NCBI GenBank assembly: GCA_902779445.1
Contig: CACZBM010000008.1
Span: 1-64,000 of the forward strand
DNA: 64,000 nucleotides
DNA from: an uncultured Lachnospiraceae bacterium
Lineage (GTDB): Bacteria; Bacillota; Clostridia; Lachnospirales; Lachnospiraceae
Direction of reading: 5' to 3'
Part shown: positions 45,541 through 56,490 of the stretch, piece after piece
Numbering within the stretch: position 1 is the first letter of the stretch
How the letters are laid out: every line of letters starts with the position of its first letter
Program-made: the position numbers and the translations under genes
The notes under the pieces: model-generated
Told to the model about the DNA's origin: nothing
Database searches by the model: none
The model's input: the letters and a program-made list of their open reading frames with translations, nothing else

Positions 45541-47211
45541 TCAAAATAAACCTACTATTTCGCCATTATCATCAACATCAATATTATAGGCCGCAGGATT
45601 CTTTGAAAGTCCCGGCATGGTCATGATATTACCCGTAAGTACCACGATAAATCCGGCTCCTGCTGACACATATACATCCCTTACGCTTAAGGTGAATCCG
45701 TCAGGTCTTCCGAGTTTTGAAGGATCATCGGAAAGTGAATACTGGGTCTTTGCCATACATACGGGAAGTTCACCGTATCCCAGGCGTGTAAGTTCATCAA
45801 TAGCATTCTCTGCGGCCTTTGTATAAGTGATATCACCGGCTCCGTATATCTCCCGTGCCACTTTTTTTATCTTGTCCCTGACAGGCTCATGCTCATCATA
45901 TATCGGTGCGAAATGGGATTCTTTATTTTCAAGAGTATTTAACACCTCTTTTGCGAGTTCGATCCCGCCTTCGCCTCCCTTTGCCCATACTTCAGCATAG
46001 GCATAGTCGCACCCTTTTCCTCTGACAAAGTCCTCTACAAAACGTACTTCCTTTTCTGTATCGCTTACAAAAGCATTTAAGGCAACAACTACAGGAACCT
46101 TGTATTTCTGCAGGTTCTCAATGTGTTTTTCAAGGTTTACAATGCCCTTTTTAAGAGCAGTGAGATCTTCATTTGAAAGCTCTTCCTTCGGAACACCACC
46201 ATTATATTTAAGAGCCCTTACAGTGGCAACTAAAACTACCGCATCAGGCTTAAGTCCTGCCTTGCGGCATTTTATATCAAAAAATTTCTCGGCTCCAAGA
46301 TCAGCTCCGAATCCGGCTTCTGTGATACAGTAATCCGCGAGTCGGAGTGCTGTTTCCGTAGCACGGATAGAGTTACATCCGTGGGCAATATTGGCAAAAG
46401 GTCCACCATGTACAAGAGCCGGTGTATGCTCCAGTGTCTGGATCACATTCGGTTTCATGGCGTCCTTAAGCAGGGCGGCCATAGATCCCACAGCTTTTAT
46501 ATCCGCCGCTGTAACTATCTTTCCGTCCAGATCATAGGCAACGACCATCTTTGAAAGTCTGTCTTTAAGATCCTTGATATTCTTTGAAAGGCAGAATATA
46601 GCCATTACTTCGGATGCAACGGTTATTGTGAAATGATCCTCACGTACAAAACCGTCAGCCTTGGCACCAAGTCCCACGACCACGTTCCTGAGTGACCTGT
46701 CGTTTAAGTCAAGGCATCTCTTTACTGCGATTCGCCTCGTGTCTATCCGCAGCTCATTTCCCTGCTGGATATGATTATCAAGGATAGCACAGCATAAGTT
46801 ATTAGCTGTTGTAATAGCGTGGAAATCTCCGGTGAAATGAAGATTCAGTTCATCCATTGGGAGAACCTGGGCCATTCCTCCACCAGCGGCTCCTCCCTTT
46901 ATGCCGAAGCACGGTCCGAGCGAAGGCTCCCGAAGTGCGATAACAGCTTTTTTATTGAGTTTTCCGAAGGCTTCACCGAGTCCTACCGTGATGGTAGTCT
47001 TTCCTTCCCCGGCAGGAGTGGGGTTTATGGCAGTAACAAGTATAAGCTTACCCTTCTTATTATTCTCTATCCTCTTCAGGTAATCTTCGGACAGCTTTGC
47101 CTTGTATTTACCGTAAAGTTCCAGGTCATCTTCCCCGATGCCCAGGGTCGAAACAACTTCCTTAATGGGTTTCAGGGTGGCTTCTTTTGCGATCTCGATG
47201 TCAGTCTTCAT
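45541..47211 (-). CDS. fhs: Formate-tetrahydrofolate ligase
   Basis: ATP-dependent activation of formate onto THF, entry to the methyl branch of one-carbon metabolism. 556 residues with P-loop [14 protein letters not shown] and [19 protein letters not shown], both diagnostic. Family length is about 556. With folD, the cyclo-ligase and metH it gives the window a connected folate route from formate to the methionine methyl group, though metF is not in view. Confidence 0.97.
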   Translation of the reverse strand: MKTDIEIAKEATLKPIKEVVSTLGIGEDDLELYGKYKAKLSEDYLKRIENNKKGKLILVTAINPTPAGEGKTTITVGLGEAFGKLNKKAVIALREPSLGPCFGIKGGAAGGGMAQVLPMDELNLHFTGDFHAITTANNLCCAILDNHIQQGNELRIDTRRIAVKRCLDLNDRSLRNVVVGLGAKADGFVREDHFTITVASEVMAIFCLSKNIKDLKDRLSKMVVAYDLDGKIVTAADIKAVGSMAALLKDAMKPNVIQTLEHTPALVHGGPFANIAHGCNSIRATETALRLADYCITEAGFGADLGAEKFFDIKCRKAGLKPDAVVLVATVRALKYNGGVPKEELSNEDLTALKKGIVNLEKHIENLQKYKVPVVVALNAFVSDTEKEVRFVEDFVRGKGCDYAYAEVWAKGGEGGIELAKEVLNTLENKESHFAPIYDEHEPVRDKIKKVAREIYGAGDITYTKAAENAIDELTRLGYGELPVCMAKTQYSLSDDPSKLGRPDGFTLSVRDVYVSAGAGFIVVLTGNIMTMPGLSKNPAAYNIDVDDNGEIVGLF

Positions 47212-47228
47212 AATACTCCTTTCCTCCC

Positions 47229-50210
47229 CTATTCAGAACCGGTCATGTTCTCTGATAGGTAGTTTTCAAACTCTTCTTTTGTCATCAGTACCTGTCTGGG
47301 CTTTGTTCCGTTTTCTCCGCTCACTACTCCTGCATCAGCAAGCTGGTCCATTATCCTCGCAGCCCTGTTAAAACCAATACTCAGAACTCTCTGTAAGAAT
47401 CCTATGGTAGCTTTCTGCTTTTCTGTGACTATCCTTCCCGCATCTGCGAAATAAGAATCCCTTCCGTCATCGTTTTCATCAGGGTTTTCACCTGTTTCGG
47501 ACATACCCTTTGTATCGGGACTCGTCACATTCTTTTCTATCTCTTCTGTGATATCTTCTCTCTCTTCATCTGATGAAGCACATTGTTCTCTGATAAAATC
47601 AGCTACTGCCTGGACTTCCTCATCGGATACGTATGCTCCCTGCAGCCTCTCCGGTTTAGGGTATTTCTGGGGATAGAAAAGCATATCTCCGTTTCCAAGA
47701 AGCTTCTCTGCTCCGGCAGAATCCAGTATTGTCCTTGAGTCCACATTTGATGAAACCGCAAACGCGATACGGCTCGGCATATTGGCTTTTATAAGTCCTG
47801 TGATGACATCGACAGAAGGCCTCTGGGTTGCTATCACCAAATGTATACCTGCCGCTCTCGCAAGCTGTGCAAGACGGCATATGGAAGCCTCAACGTCTTT
47901 TTTCTGAACCATCATCAGATCCGCAAGCTCGTCCACAATAATGACGATCTGCGGAAGCTTTACATAGGGCTCCCCGTCAGCGAGGGTCTCCCCTGCTCTG
48001 TTCAGTTCGGGAACCTTCTCATTATAGCCCTCCATATTCCTCACGTGGGCTCTTGCAAAAAGCTGGTAACGCTTCATCATTTCCGCAACTCCCCAGTTAA
48101 GGGCACCTGCCGCCTTCACAGGATCAGTCACCACAGGTGTAAGCAGGTGCGGGATTCCGTTATAGATATTTAGTTCCACGACCTTCGGATCTATCATTAT
48201 GAGCTTCACTTCGTCGGGCTTTGCCTTATAAAGAATACTCATAATAATGGTATTGATACATACCGATTTACCTGATCCCGTAGCTCCGGCGATCAGGAGA
48301 TGCGGCATCTTATCGATATCGTATACTATCGTCTCTCCCCCGATATCTTTTCCTACTGCCACGGTGATCTTTGACTTTGCGTTCTTAAAAGCATCACTCT
48401 CTATAAGATCCCTGAACATGACAGGGGTATTATTCTCATTCGGTATTTCTATACCAACTGCAGCCTTTCCGGGGATCGGTGCTTCTATCCTTATATCCTT
48501 TGCAGCGAGATTCATCTGAATGTCGTTAGCGAGATTTAAGATCGTATTGACTTTCACTCCCTGCTCAGGCTGCATCTCAAATCTCGTTACCGTAGGCCCC
48601 TGGATGTATTCAAGCATTCTTACCTTGACGCCGAAGCTTGAAAGGATATCCTGAAGCTTTTCAGCTTTCCGGTTCAGGGAATTTTCAGATTCCTTCTTTG
48701 AACCGCTTCCTCTTCTTAAAAGGCTTACGGGAGGCAGTTCATAAGGTTTCACCGGTTTCTCCGGTTCATCATCTATAAACGGGTTTTCCGGCTCTTCTTC
48801 ATAGGGATCCTCTTCATAGGGATTCTCTTCATAAGGCTCTTCTTCATAACACTCATCATCCGGTTCTTCTTCAAATGTCACTTCCCCGGAGAACTCTTCC
48901 TCCATAAGTTCTTCCTCAGAGGATCCGTCAATTAAGAGTTCATCTTTATCAAATTCTTCCTCAGGCTCCAGACCACCGACATAATCCGTATCTTCCTGAA
49001 TATCTTCATCATCAAAGGTTATCTCATGCATGTCACTCAATTCCACTTCATGAGACATAAATAACCTGTCGTAAAAATCATCCTCTTTTTCTTTTATCTC
49101 TTCCTCTGCTGGGAGCTCAGGTTCTTCCTTTATTTCATGTATCTCTTCTTCGGTAATGACTTCAGGTTTATTAAGCCTGACTTCCGGTATCGGTCTGGGT
49201 TCGATCCTTTTGTCATATTCCTTGGGCTTTACCATGTGCTCAGGGGACATGGCAAAGGGTGAATAACCGGGATTATCATCCTTATCCTGCTGATCTTCCG
49301 CAAACGACGTATCTACCGGTGATATCTCTTCAGAAGAAGTATCTGCCGGAAGGGATCCTTCATTTTTCTTATCATCGCCTACTGTTATATTAAAGATATT
49401 CTTCTTTTTGTTAAGAGTATCTTCCCTGAATTTCCGTCTCTTTTCCTCCCTGAGTTCCGCCCTTTTTAATGAGCGCTTCTCTCTCTCCTCAGCCTTTATA
49501 AGCTTCTTTTCTTCACGGATCACTTCCCTGTCTTTTTCCCATTCGATCCGTTTCTCTCTGGCTCTGTCCGCGATCTCCTCCCCTGAATAGGAAAGAAGCT
49601 TTAAAACTGAATTTCCTGTGAGTATAAAGAGACAGATAAGAAGCACTATCACCATGATAACAATGGTTGCAGGCTTACCCAGGTTATCCTTCATCGCTTC
49701 AAAAAGACTTCCGGATATGACACCGCCTCCGGAACGGTTAGACATGGAATAATCGTATGTACCGCTGTATCCTCCGAGACTGTACTCATTGGTCACGAAT
49801 AACTGCATGAACATACCGATATCAAAGAAAAGCACCACGGAGCTTATAAGCTTTACGATACCACCTTTATTATCCTTATTTATGAGATAGAAGCAAACTG
49901 CGAAGAAGAGGAAGAAGGGGAAGATATACTCCAATCCTCCGAACAATCCGAAAAACAGTGAATTCAGGATATCCCCAAACCTTAATGTGAGACCGAAGTT
50001 TCCGAGGATAAGAATGATACAGAAAGCAAGCAAAAAAAGAATGCTTATTTCTGTAAATAAAGCATCCGGAATCTCATTTTCTTCAACAGATGTTCCCCGG
50101 CTTCCTGACCTCCTGCGGTTCGCATTTCCCGAAGAAGACTTGCGCACAGCCTTATTCGCTGTGCGTTTTGTCCTGGTATTCTTTTTTCCACCTTTAGTCT
50201 GCGAAGGCAT
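47229..50210 (-). CDS. ftsK: FtsK/SpoIIIE DNA translocase
   Basis: Pumps chromosomal DNA through the closing septum or into the forespore. 993 residues: basic N-terminal tail, four membrane segments (about 55-200), then a charged linker of over 200 residues rich in Glu/Asp. The motor follows with Walker A GATGSGKS (Lys648) and Walker [12 protein letters not shown], and a C-terminal gamma winged-helix domain ([24 protein letters not shown]) reads polar DNA motifs. The linker contains four tandem 15-bp units. Whether it serves division, sporulation or both is not clear. Confidence 0.95.
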   Translation of the reverse strand: MPSQTKGGKKNTRTKRTANKAVRKSSSGNANRRRSGSRGTSVEENEIPDALFTEISILFLLAFCIILILGNFGLTLRFGDILNSLFFGLFGGLEYIFPFFLFFAVCFYLINKDNKGGIVKLISSVVLFFDIGMFMQLFVTNEYSLGGYSGTYDYSMSNRSGGGVISGSLFEAMKDNLGKPATIVIMVIVLLICLFILTGNSVLKLLSYSGEEIADRAREKRIEWEKDREVIREEKKLIKAEEREKRSLKRAELREEKRRKFREDTLNKKKNIFNITVGDDKKNEGSLPADTSSEEISPVDTSFAEDQQDKDDNPGYSPFAMSPEHMVKPKEYDKRIEPRPIPEVRLNKPEVITEEEIHEIKEEPELPAEEEIKEKEDDFYDRLFMSHEVELSDMHEITFDDEDIQEDTDYVGGLEPEEEFDKDELLIDGSSEEELMEEEFSGEVTFEEEPDDECYEEEPYEENPYEEDPYEEEPENPFIDDEPEKPVKPYELPPVSLLRRGSGSKKESENSLNRKAEKLQDILSSFGVKVRMLEYIQGPTVTRFEMQPEQGVKVNTILNLANDIQMNLAAKDIRIEAPIPGKAAVGIEIPNENNTPVMFRDLIESDAFKNAKSKITVAVGKDIGGETIVYDIDKMPHLLIAGATGSGKSVCINTIIMSILYKAKPDEVKLIMIDPKVVELNIYNGIPHLLTPVVTDPVKAAGALNWGVAEMMKRYQLFARAHVRNMEGYNEKVPELNRAGETLADGEPYVKLPQIVIIVDELADLMMVQKKDVEASICRLAQLARAAGIHLVIATQRPSVDVITGLIKANMPSRIAFAVSSNVDSRTILDSAGAEKLLGNGDMLFYPQKYPKPERLQGAYVSDEEVQAVADFIREQCASSDEEREDITEEIEKNVTSPDTKGMSETGENPDENDDGRDSYFADAGRIVTEKQKATIGFLQRVLSIGFNRAARIMDQLADAGVVSGENGTKPRQVLMTKEEFENYLSENMTGSE
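48796..48855 (-). repeat. 15-bp tandem repeat in the ftsK linker
   Basis: Four in-frame 15-bp units beginning TCTTCATA (48796-48810, 48811-48825, 48826-48840, 48841-48855) encode a Tyr-Glu-Glu-X-Pro type pentapeptide repeat in the acidic linker. Copy number is likely to vary between strains. Confidence 0.8.
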
Positions 50211-50228
50211 CTATCAATAAAAAACTCC

Positions 50229-51089
50229 TTACTTAACGATAAAGGATCCGGCTATCGCCACTATTCCTGCCAGAAGACAGTATATCGAGAAGAAGATATA
50301 TCTCTTATTCTTTACAACTTCCAGCATCACCTTAATGGCAAAGTATCCGGAAATTGCAGCAACCAACATTCCCAAAAGATAAACCGGTTCAAAATGTGCC
50401 CCGGACTCTGCAACATCCTTTATTTCGAGAACTGCAGCGCCGAGAACAGCGGGAACTGACATGATGAATGAGTATTTAACCGCGAATTTCTTATCAAATC
50501 CGCAGACAAGACCCATTGTAATGGTTGTACCGGATCTGGAAATACCCGGAAGAGTCGCTATACCCTGTGATGTCCCTATGATGAGCGCATCTGTGTAAGA
50601 TGCATCCTTCGGTGTCTTCTGTCCCTCCGGTGCCCTGTCAGCAATAAAGAGTATGCAGGCAGTAATCAAAAGAAATATACCCGGCATGATGGCCGTTGAA
50701 CTGCAGTCTTTAACAAGATCCTTTAAGAGTACTCCTATAACACCTGTAGGTATCGTGGATACTATGATCAGCATCACAAACTTTCTGTAGCCTGTCCTGA
50801 TGACTCTTCTCCACTTCTTTCCGGTGATCTTTCCAAAGATATTCCTGATAAGATCAAATATGATAGCGAATCCTTCTATTATCATTTTGAAAATATCTTT
50901 GTAAAACGCCAGAAATATGGCTATCAGCGTACCCACGTGAAGAAGGATATCGAATAAGAAAAGATCCTCGACTCCGTTCCCTATATGAAATAGATTCTGG
51001 AAGATCGCAAGATGTCCTGATGATGAAACCGGAAGGAACTCTGTAAGCCCCTGTAATAATCCCATCAGAACTGCCCCGATAATACTCAA
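50229..51089 (-). CDS. uppP: Undecaprenyl-diphosphatase (UppP/BacA)
   Basis: Membrane phosphatase that recycles the undecaprenyl carrier for cell-wall synthesis and gives bacitracin tolerance. 286 residues, about eight membrane segments. The two active-site motifs are LTEFLPVSSSGH near the N-terminus and PGISRSGTTI in the second half. Its promoter carries a clear palindromic operator (separate entry). ftsK follows after 18 bp and is probably cotranscribed. Confidence 0.96.
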   Translation of the reverse strand: MSIIGAVLMGLLQGLTEFLPVSSSGHLAIFQNLFHIGNGVEDLFLFDILLHVGTLIAIFLAFYKDIFKMIIEGFAIIFDLIRNIFGKITGKKWRRVIRTGYRKFVMLIIVSTIPTGVIGVLLKDLVKDCSSTAIMPGIFLLITACILFIADRAPEGQKTPKDASYTDALIIGTSQGIATLPGISRSGTTITMGLVCGFDKKFAVKYSFIMSVPAVLGAAVLEIKDVAESGAHFEPVYLLGMLVAAISGYFAIKVMLEVVKNKRYIFFSIYCLLAGIVAIAGSFIVK

Positions 51090-51147
51090 TTTAATAATCT
51101 CCCTTCAATTTATAGGGCTGTATACCCTATGTCATCCCGTTAATTCT

Positions 51148-51255
51148 GTGTCATCCTGAGCGTTAGCGAAGGATCTCTATTACAGCTATAAGAGATTCTT
51201 CGCTTCGCTCAGAATGACACTAACTTAACGGCATTGGCAATGCTCAGAATGACAC
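51148..51255. repeat. Family A palindromic repeat in the uppP leader
   Basis: TGTCATCCTGAGCG...GGATCT (from 51148) pairs with AGATTCTTCGCTTCGCTCAG...GACA (to 51220). A further partial arm GCTCAGAATGACAC lies at 51242-51255. With the promoter below and the hairpins at 51349-51496 it accounts for most of the 443-bp gap 51090-51532. Confidence 0.8.
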
Positions 51256-51286
51256 TGATCTAAAGATATTGACCCCAAAAATATAT

Positions 51287-51328
51287 GGCCATACATGATA
51301 TTCTAACATATATGGCCTTTAATTACAA
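51287..51328 (-). promoter_or_regulatory. uppP promoter with operator palindrome centred on the -10 box
   Basis: TTGTAA (51323-51328) and TAGAAT (51300-51305), 17-bp spacer, minus strand. An inverted repeat GGCCATACATG (51287-51297) / CATATATGGCC (51307-51317), 10 of 11 positions symmetric, is centred exactly on the -10 box. A bound dimer would block the promoter. Confidence 0.75.
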
Positions 51329-51348
51329 AATATAGTATGATACAAACA

Positions 51349-51496
51349 CCCAAGGTCCAAATGGCTTTTGAACTTGTTCAAAAAGCCATTTGACTTTGGG
51401 CGTCAAACAATACGAGCAAGTAGCAATTTACGCAGTAAATTAGCGGATTGCGAGTGTTGTAGAATTGCGAGAGTTGCTGAAAGCAACGGAGCAATT
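51349..51496. repeat. Cluster of three strong hairpins downstream of leuD
   Basis: Hairpin 1: CCCAAGGTC...AAATGGCTTTTGAAC / GTTCAAAAAGCCATTT...GACTTTGGG (51349-51400). Hairpin 2: ACAATAC...GCAA..AATTTAC / GTAAATT..TTGC...GTGTTGT (51407-51460). Hairpin 3: AATTGC-GAGA-GTTGC / GCAAC-GGA-GCAATT (51463-51496), with a purine internal loop. None has a U-tract. They could act as a barrier between leuD and the uppP promoter or be remnants of a mobile palindrome. Confidence 0.65.
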
Positions 51497-51532
51497 CGTT
51501 GTATCAAAACAGTGATTCAGTACTTTTGCGAT

Positions 51533-52015
51533 CTAATCATTGATATATCCTACCAGTCCATTTGAGTTGATGATCTTCTGCATGAATTCCGGAAAAGGCT
51601 GTGCATTGAAAACCTTGCCCGTTGTTACATCAGTGATCTTCCCTGTGTCGAAATCAACTTCCACTTCGTCCCCTGCATTTATTGCTTCTGCGGCATCAGG
51701 GCACTCAAGTATCGGCAATCCTATGTTGATGGCGTTTCTGAAAAAGATCCTGGCGAAGGTATCTGCTATCACGCATCCTACCCCGGATTCCTTTATAACG
51801 ATCGGCGCATGCTCTCTTGAAGAACCGCATCCGAAATTCTTTCCCGCCACAATGATATCTCCGGGTTTTATATTCTTTACAAAATCCTTGTCGATATCCT
51901 CCATGGCATGCTGTGACAATTCCTTTTTATCCTGAATGGCGAGATAACGGGCGGGGATTATGACATCCGTATCCACATTATCTCCGTATTTAAAAACATG
52001 TCCCTTAGCTTTCAT
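51533..52015 (-). CDS. leuD: 3-isopropylmalate dehydratase small subunit
   Basis: Swivelling domain of isopropylmalate isomerase in leucine synthesis. 160 residues, the short form that pairs with a 417-residue Leu[16 protein letters not shown] and the substrate loop [14 protein letters not shown] are diagnostic. It lies 10 bp after leuC. leuA and leuB are not in the window. Confidence 0.95.
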   Translation of the reverse strand: MKAKGHVFKYGDNVDTDVIIPARYLAIQDKKELSQHAMEDIDKDFVKNIKPGDIIVAGKNFGCGSSREHAPIVIKESGVGCVIADTFARIFFRNAINIGLPILECPDAAEAINAGDEVEVDFDTGKITDVTTGKVFNAQPFPEFMQKIINSNGLVGYIND

Positions 52016-52025
52016 ATCTTTCTCC

Positions 52026-53279
52026 TTATGGCTCCGCTATATACCCTTTGACTGCTGAAGCTGCTGCAACAGCCGGGCTTGCAAGATAGACTTCCGATGA
52101 AGTATGTCCCATGCGTCCCACAAAGTTCCTGTTAGTGGTAGAGATGCATCTTTCTCCTGCTGCGAGGATACCCATGTAACCTCCGAGGCATGGTCCGCAG
52201 GTAGGTGTTGAAACCACTGCACCCGCTTCTACGAATATCTTGAGAAGTCCTTCCTCAAGGGCTTTAAGATATATCTTCTGGGTGGCGGGGATCACTATAC
52301 AGCGCACATTATCGGCTATTTTATTTCCCTTAATGATCTCTGCAGCAACCCTTAAGTCGCTTATCCTTCCGTTGGTGCAGGAACCTATGACAGCCTGCTG
52401 CACCTCTATCTTTTCCTTTATCTCATCAATGGTCTTCGTATTTTCCGGGAGATGAGGGAAAGAGATCGTAGGTCTTAACTCTGAAAGATCGATGGTATAT
52501 TCTTCATCATAAACAGCATCACTGTCCGCTTCATATACCTTGTAAGGCCTGCTGCCGTGAGATTTCATATATTCGACAGCAATATCGTCAACAGGGAAAA
52601 TACCGTTCTTTCCTCCGGCTTCTATAGCCATATTCGCAATGGTGAAGCGGTCATCCATATTGAGGTACTTAATGCCTTCTCCGGTAAATTCCATGGATCT
52701 GTAAAGAGCACCGTCCACACCGATCTTACCGATGATATGAAGGATAACATCCTTTCCGGAGATCCATTTACCGGGTTTCCCGACAATATTAAATTTAATT
52801 GCCGAAGGTACCTTAAACCACGCTTTTCCCGTAGCCATTCCTGCTGCCATATCGGTAGAACCCACACCTGTTGAAAAAGCTCCGAGAGCTCCGTATGTGC
52901 AGGTATGAGAATCAGCACCTATAATGCAGTCTCCCGCAACGGTAAGTCCGCTTTCAGGTAAAAGGGCGTGTTCAATACCCATCTTTCCCACATCAAAGTA
53001 ATTTGTGATCTCATGCTTTGCCGCAAATTCACGGCAGCACTTACAGTTTTCAGCAGACTTAATATCCTTATTCGGAATAAAGTGATCCATTACAAGAGCG
53101 ATCTTATCCTTGTCAAAGACAGATTCATTTTTAATGCCCTTCATTACATCGATAGCCACCGGAGTGGTGATGTCGTTACCAAGGACCAGATCCAGTTCAG
53201 CTTCGATAAGCTGTCCTGCCTCCACCTTATCAAGCCTTGCATGTGCTGCAAGGATCTTCTGTGTCATTGTCATTCCCAT
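52026..53279 (-). CDS. leuC: 3-isopropylmalate dehydratase large subunit
   Basis: Carries the [4Fe-4S] cluster that isomerises 2- to 3-isopropylmalate. 417 residues (archaeal/clostridial split type). Cluster ligands are in GSCTNGR and [23 protein letters not shown] is also conserved. Start at 53279 with GGAG 10 nt upstream; internal ATGs at codons 3 and 5 are possible. Confidence 0.95.
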   Translation of the reverse strand: MGMTMTQKILAAHARLDKVEAGQLIEAELDLVLGNDITTPVAIDVMKGIKNESVFDKDKIALVMDHFIPNKDIKSAENCKCCREFAAKHEITNYFDVGKMGIEHALLPESGLTVAGDCIIGADSHTCTYGALGAFSTGVGSTDMAAGMATGKAWFKVPSAIKFNIVGKPGKWISGKDVILHIIGKIGVDGALYRSMEFTGEGIKYLNMDDRFTIANMAIEAGGKNGIFPVDDIAVEYMKSHGSRPYKVYEADSDAVYDEEYTIDLSELRPTISFPHLPENTKTIDEIKEKIEVQQAVIGSCTNGRISDLRVAAEIIKGNKIADNVRCIVIPATQKIYLKALEEGLLKIFVEAGAVVSTPTCGPCLGGYMGILAAGERCISTTNRNFVGRMGHTSSEVYLASPAVAAASAVKGYIAEP

Positions 53280-53298
53280 TTTTGTAACTCTCCTTATG

Positions 53299-54081
53299 CT
53301 ACTTCACCGCATAATCAAGTCTTACGGTAATAGTTGCTGTTTTATATCTTGAGCTGGTATCAAAGGCACCATCATAGGTATAGGAAGATGTTCCCGAGTT
53401 CTGAGGTGTTATCTGGATCACTCCGAGTTCGGAATTCTTAAGTCTCCCTATCCGGGCACCGGTAGACGCTGCCATTATATCGATCCTCTCTCTCGCATTT
53501 TCCGTAGCTTTTCCTATAAGCTCCATCTTCACATCATCCAGATTTGTCTTATAGTATTCCGGAGAATAGGACTCAAATTCCACTCCGGACTCCAGAAGCG
53601 AAGAAATATTCCTGGAAATATTCTCGACCATCGCAATATTCTTTGAAGATATGACTACGCTCTGTGAGAGTCTGTATCCTGTATAATAAGAACCTATGTA
53701 ATTACCTTCATCATTGTATCTGTCTTCCGTTGTCCTTGATACATCCACGGAATTAAATACGATCTCACTGTCTGTAAGACCCTGTTTTAAGAGATATTCT
53801 CTTACAAGATCCGCATCCCTCTTTATCTTCTCATAAGCTATCTGGGAAGTAGCGGCCTCCTGTGCAAAATTTCCTCTCCATACTATAAGATCTGATTCAA
53901 AATCAACGCTGGCCGAACCTGTAGCTTTGATATCATTGTCTCCGCTGGTCTTATAATATACAAAACCGTATGCCAGAATGGCACTGCTTGCGATAACCGC
54001 AATGGCTATAAAGAGAGCCGATAAAAAGCCTGCGCCTCCTCCGTTCTTATTCTTGTTTTCATTAATATTCTGTTCTTCCAT
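53299..54081 (-). CDS. SIMPL (DUF541) domain protein
   Basis: 260 residues: short cytoplasmic Asn/Lys-rich tail, one membrane segment (about 18-44), then an extracellular SIMPL domain ([17 protein letters not shown] through [13 protein letters not shown]). The family is found in envelopes of many bacteria and has no settled function. Its ribosome site is GGAGGAG. It lies between the ilvC terminator and leuC, an odd neighbour inside a branched-chain amino-acid region. Confidence 0.85.
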   Translation of the reverse strand: MEEQNINENKNKNGGGAGFLSALFIAIAVIASSAILAYGFVYYKTSGDNDIKATGSASVDFESDLIVWRGNFAQEAATSQIAYEKIKRDADLVREYLLKQGLTDSEIVFNSVDVSRTTEDRYNDEGNYIGSYYTGYRLSQSVVISSKNIAMVENISRNISSLLESGVEFESYSPEYYKTNLDDVKMELIGKATENARERIDIMAASTGARIGRLKNSELGVIQITPQNSGTSSYTYDGAFDTSSRYKTATITVRLDYAVK

Positions 54082-54144
54082 GTTTCTCCTCCCGAATCTG
54101 TCTTGTTTTTCTTTCTCTCTTCCCGGGATATGTCTGTAACCTTG

Positions 54145-54181
54145 TTAAAAAAGTATAGCCCCACCACCGGCAGGGCTATAA
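54145..54181 (-). terminator. Intrinsic terminator after ilvC
   Basis: On the minus strand TATAGCCC and GGGCTATA arms (54154-54180) around an 11-nt loop, followed by C and six U. Confidence 0.9.
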
Positions 54182-54200
54182 CATCTCATCTGTCTTTAGA

Positions 54201-55244
<1,044 letters not shown>

Positions 55245-55291
55245 TTATAATTTATAATCTCCCGGTAAATACACCGGCAGTGTACGATTTA

Positions 55292-55369
55292 AAGGCTTCC
55301 CCCTTTTGGAAGAAGCTGTCGCCGCAGGCGACTGCGACGCGCGAAGCGCTAGTCCTTTAGGGATGAGGG
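55292..55369. repeat. Dispersed repeat, family B (copy 3)
   Basis: AAGGCTTCCCCCTTTTGGAA then GAAGCTGTCGCC, GCAGGCGACTGCGACGCGCG, and finally GGGATGAGGG. It is the longest of the three family B copies and contains several short GC hairpins. It lies between ilvN and ilvC. Confidence 0.75.
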
Positions 55370-55376
55370 CTATCCC

Positions 55377-55880
55377 TCACGGATCCAGCCAGATAACTCC
55401 TTCGGTACCCCTCTGGAGTCCTGCTATTCCCGTACGTGCGATCTCAAGTATCCTGAAATCACTCAAAAGATCTATGAACGCATTGATCTTTGACTGGTTT
55501 CCGGTGATCTCAGCGATCACGGCATCCGGAGCTACATCCACTATACTGGCCCTGAATACCTCGGCAAGTGATATAATACCCTGTCTGGCCTTTGCATCAG
55601 CCTCTATCTTGATCATACAGAGTTCTCTGTAAACCGAATTCTCAGGTTCCAGAACCCTTATATCCCTGACATCCACCAGTTTTTCGAGCTGTTTCTCGAT
55701 CTGCTCAAGGATCTCATCATCTCCGTCAGTCACAATGGTGATCCTCGTATATCTGGGATCTGCTGTGACTCCTGCGGTGATACTGTCTATATTATATCCT
55801 CTTCTGGAAAAAAGACCTGCTATCCGGCTGAGCACTCCGGACGTATTATCAACCAGAAGCTGAAAAACCTTTTTCTGCAT
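55377..55880 (-). CDS. ilvN: Acetolactate synthase small subunit (second copy)
   Basis: Regulatory subunit that gives valine feedback control to acetolactate synthase. 167 residues from ATG 55880 (MQKKVFQLLVDN); GGGG upstream is a weak ribosome site. The ACT domain reads NTSGVLSRIAGLFSRRGYNIDSIT, the diagnostic stretch. It has its own strong sigma-A promoter and leads to ilvC. It is clearly a paralogue of the gene just upstream, not a duplicate, since much of the sequence differs. Confidence 0.93.
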   Translation of the reverse strand: MQKKVFQLLVDNTSGVLSRIAGLFSRRGYNIDSITAGVTADPRYTRITIVTDGDDEILEQIEKQLEKLVDVRDIRVLEPENSVYRELCMIKIEADAKARQGIISLAEVFRASIVDVAPDAVIAEITGNQSKINAFIDLLSDFRILEIARTGIAGLQRGTEGVIWLDP

Positions 55881-55933
55881 AAAAAACCCCTGAAATATGG
55901 TTAAACAGCGGTTTCTCACCGCCGTTGAAAGTA

Positions 55934-55962
55934 AATATATAGCGTATTTTAATCTTTGTCAA
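55934..55962 (-). promoter_or_regulatory. Strong sigma-A promoter for ilvN(2)-ilvC
   Basis: Perfect TTGACA (55957-55962) and TATATT (55934-55939), 17-bp spacer, minus strand. The leader starts with a GC hairpin (AACGGCGGT / ACCGCTGTT, about 55908-55927) and is only about 50 nt, too short for a T-box. Confidence 0.88.
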
Positions 55963-56006
55963 GCAAATTCTTGATGTATTTTATCCTATATTCTTAACCA
56001 CTTTTT

Positions 56007-56486
56007 TCACATCTCACACTTTGACAATGCCAGAGTCCCTGTCCGTGCGAGTTCCAGGATACTGATCCCCGAAAGGAGTTTTACAAAGTGTTCGGTCCGT
56101 TCAGGGGTATCGCAGATCTGGATCATCATCTGATACTTACCCATGTCTACAATATCCGCTTTCATGGCCTGGCATGTCTCCATTATCTCGCGCCTGTTGC
56201 TCTTATTGTATTTTACCTTTATCAGCATTAGCTCACGGCTTACAGATTCCTGCTCTTCAAAGGTCTTTATCTTAATAACATCCAGCTTTTTATTGAGCTG
56301 CTTCTCGATCTGTTCCAAAGTCCTGTCGTCTCCGCTGGAAACGATTGTCATGCAGGAAACATTCTTGTCTTCTGTCTCTCCCACCGCAAGAGAATCGATA
56401 TTAAAGGTACGTCTGGCAAAGAGCCCCGCAACCTTGGAAAGTACACCGGATCTGTTTTCCACTAAAACCGAATAAATCTTTTTCAT
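56007..56486 (-). CDS. ilvN: Acetolactate synthase small subunit (first copy)
   Basis: 159 residues with ACT domain NRSGVLSKVAGLFARRTFNIDSL and the C-terminal small-subunit domain. It follows ilvB by 4 bp, so it is the natural partner of that large subunit. Two small-subunit genes in a row with a promoter between them suggest different expression or different effectors (inference). Confidence 0.93.
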   Translation of the reverse strand: MKKIYSVLVENRSGVLSKVAGLFARRTFNIDSLAVGETEDKNVSCMTIVSSGDDRTLEQIEKQLNKKLDVIKIKTFEEQESVSRELMLIKVKYNKSNRREIMETCQAMKADIVDMGKYQMMIQICDTPERTEHFVKLLSGISILELARTGTLALSKCEM

Positions 56487-56490
56487 AGTC

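Noticed and set aside
55881..55933. T-box or peptide attenuator upstream of ilvN(2)-ilvC
   Set aside because: The leader is only about 50 nt with one short hairpin; no T-box sequence and no leader peptide rich in branched-chain codons.
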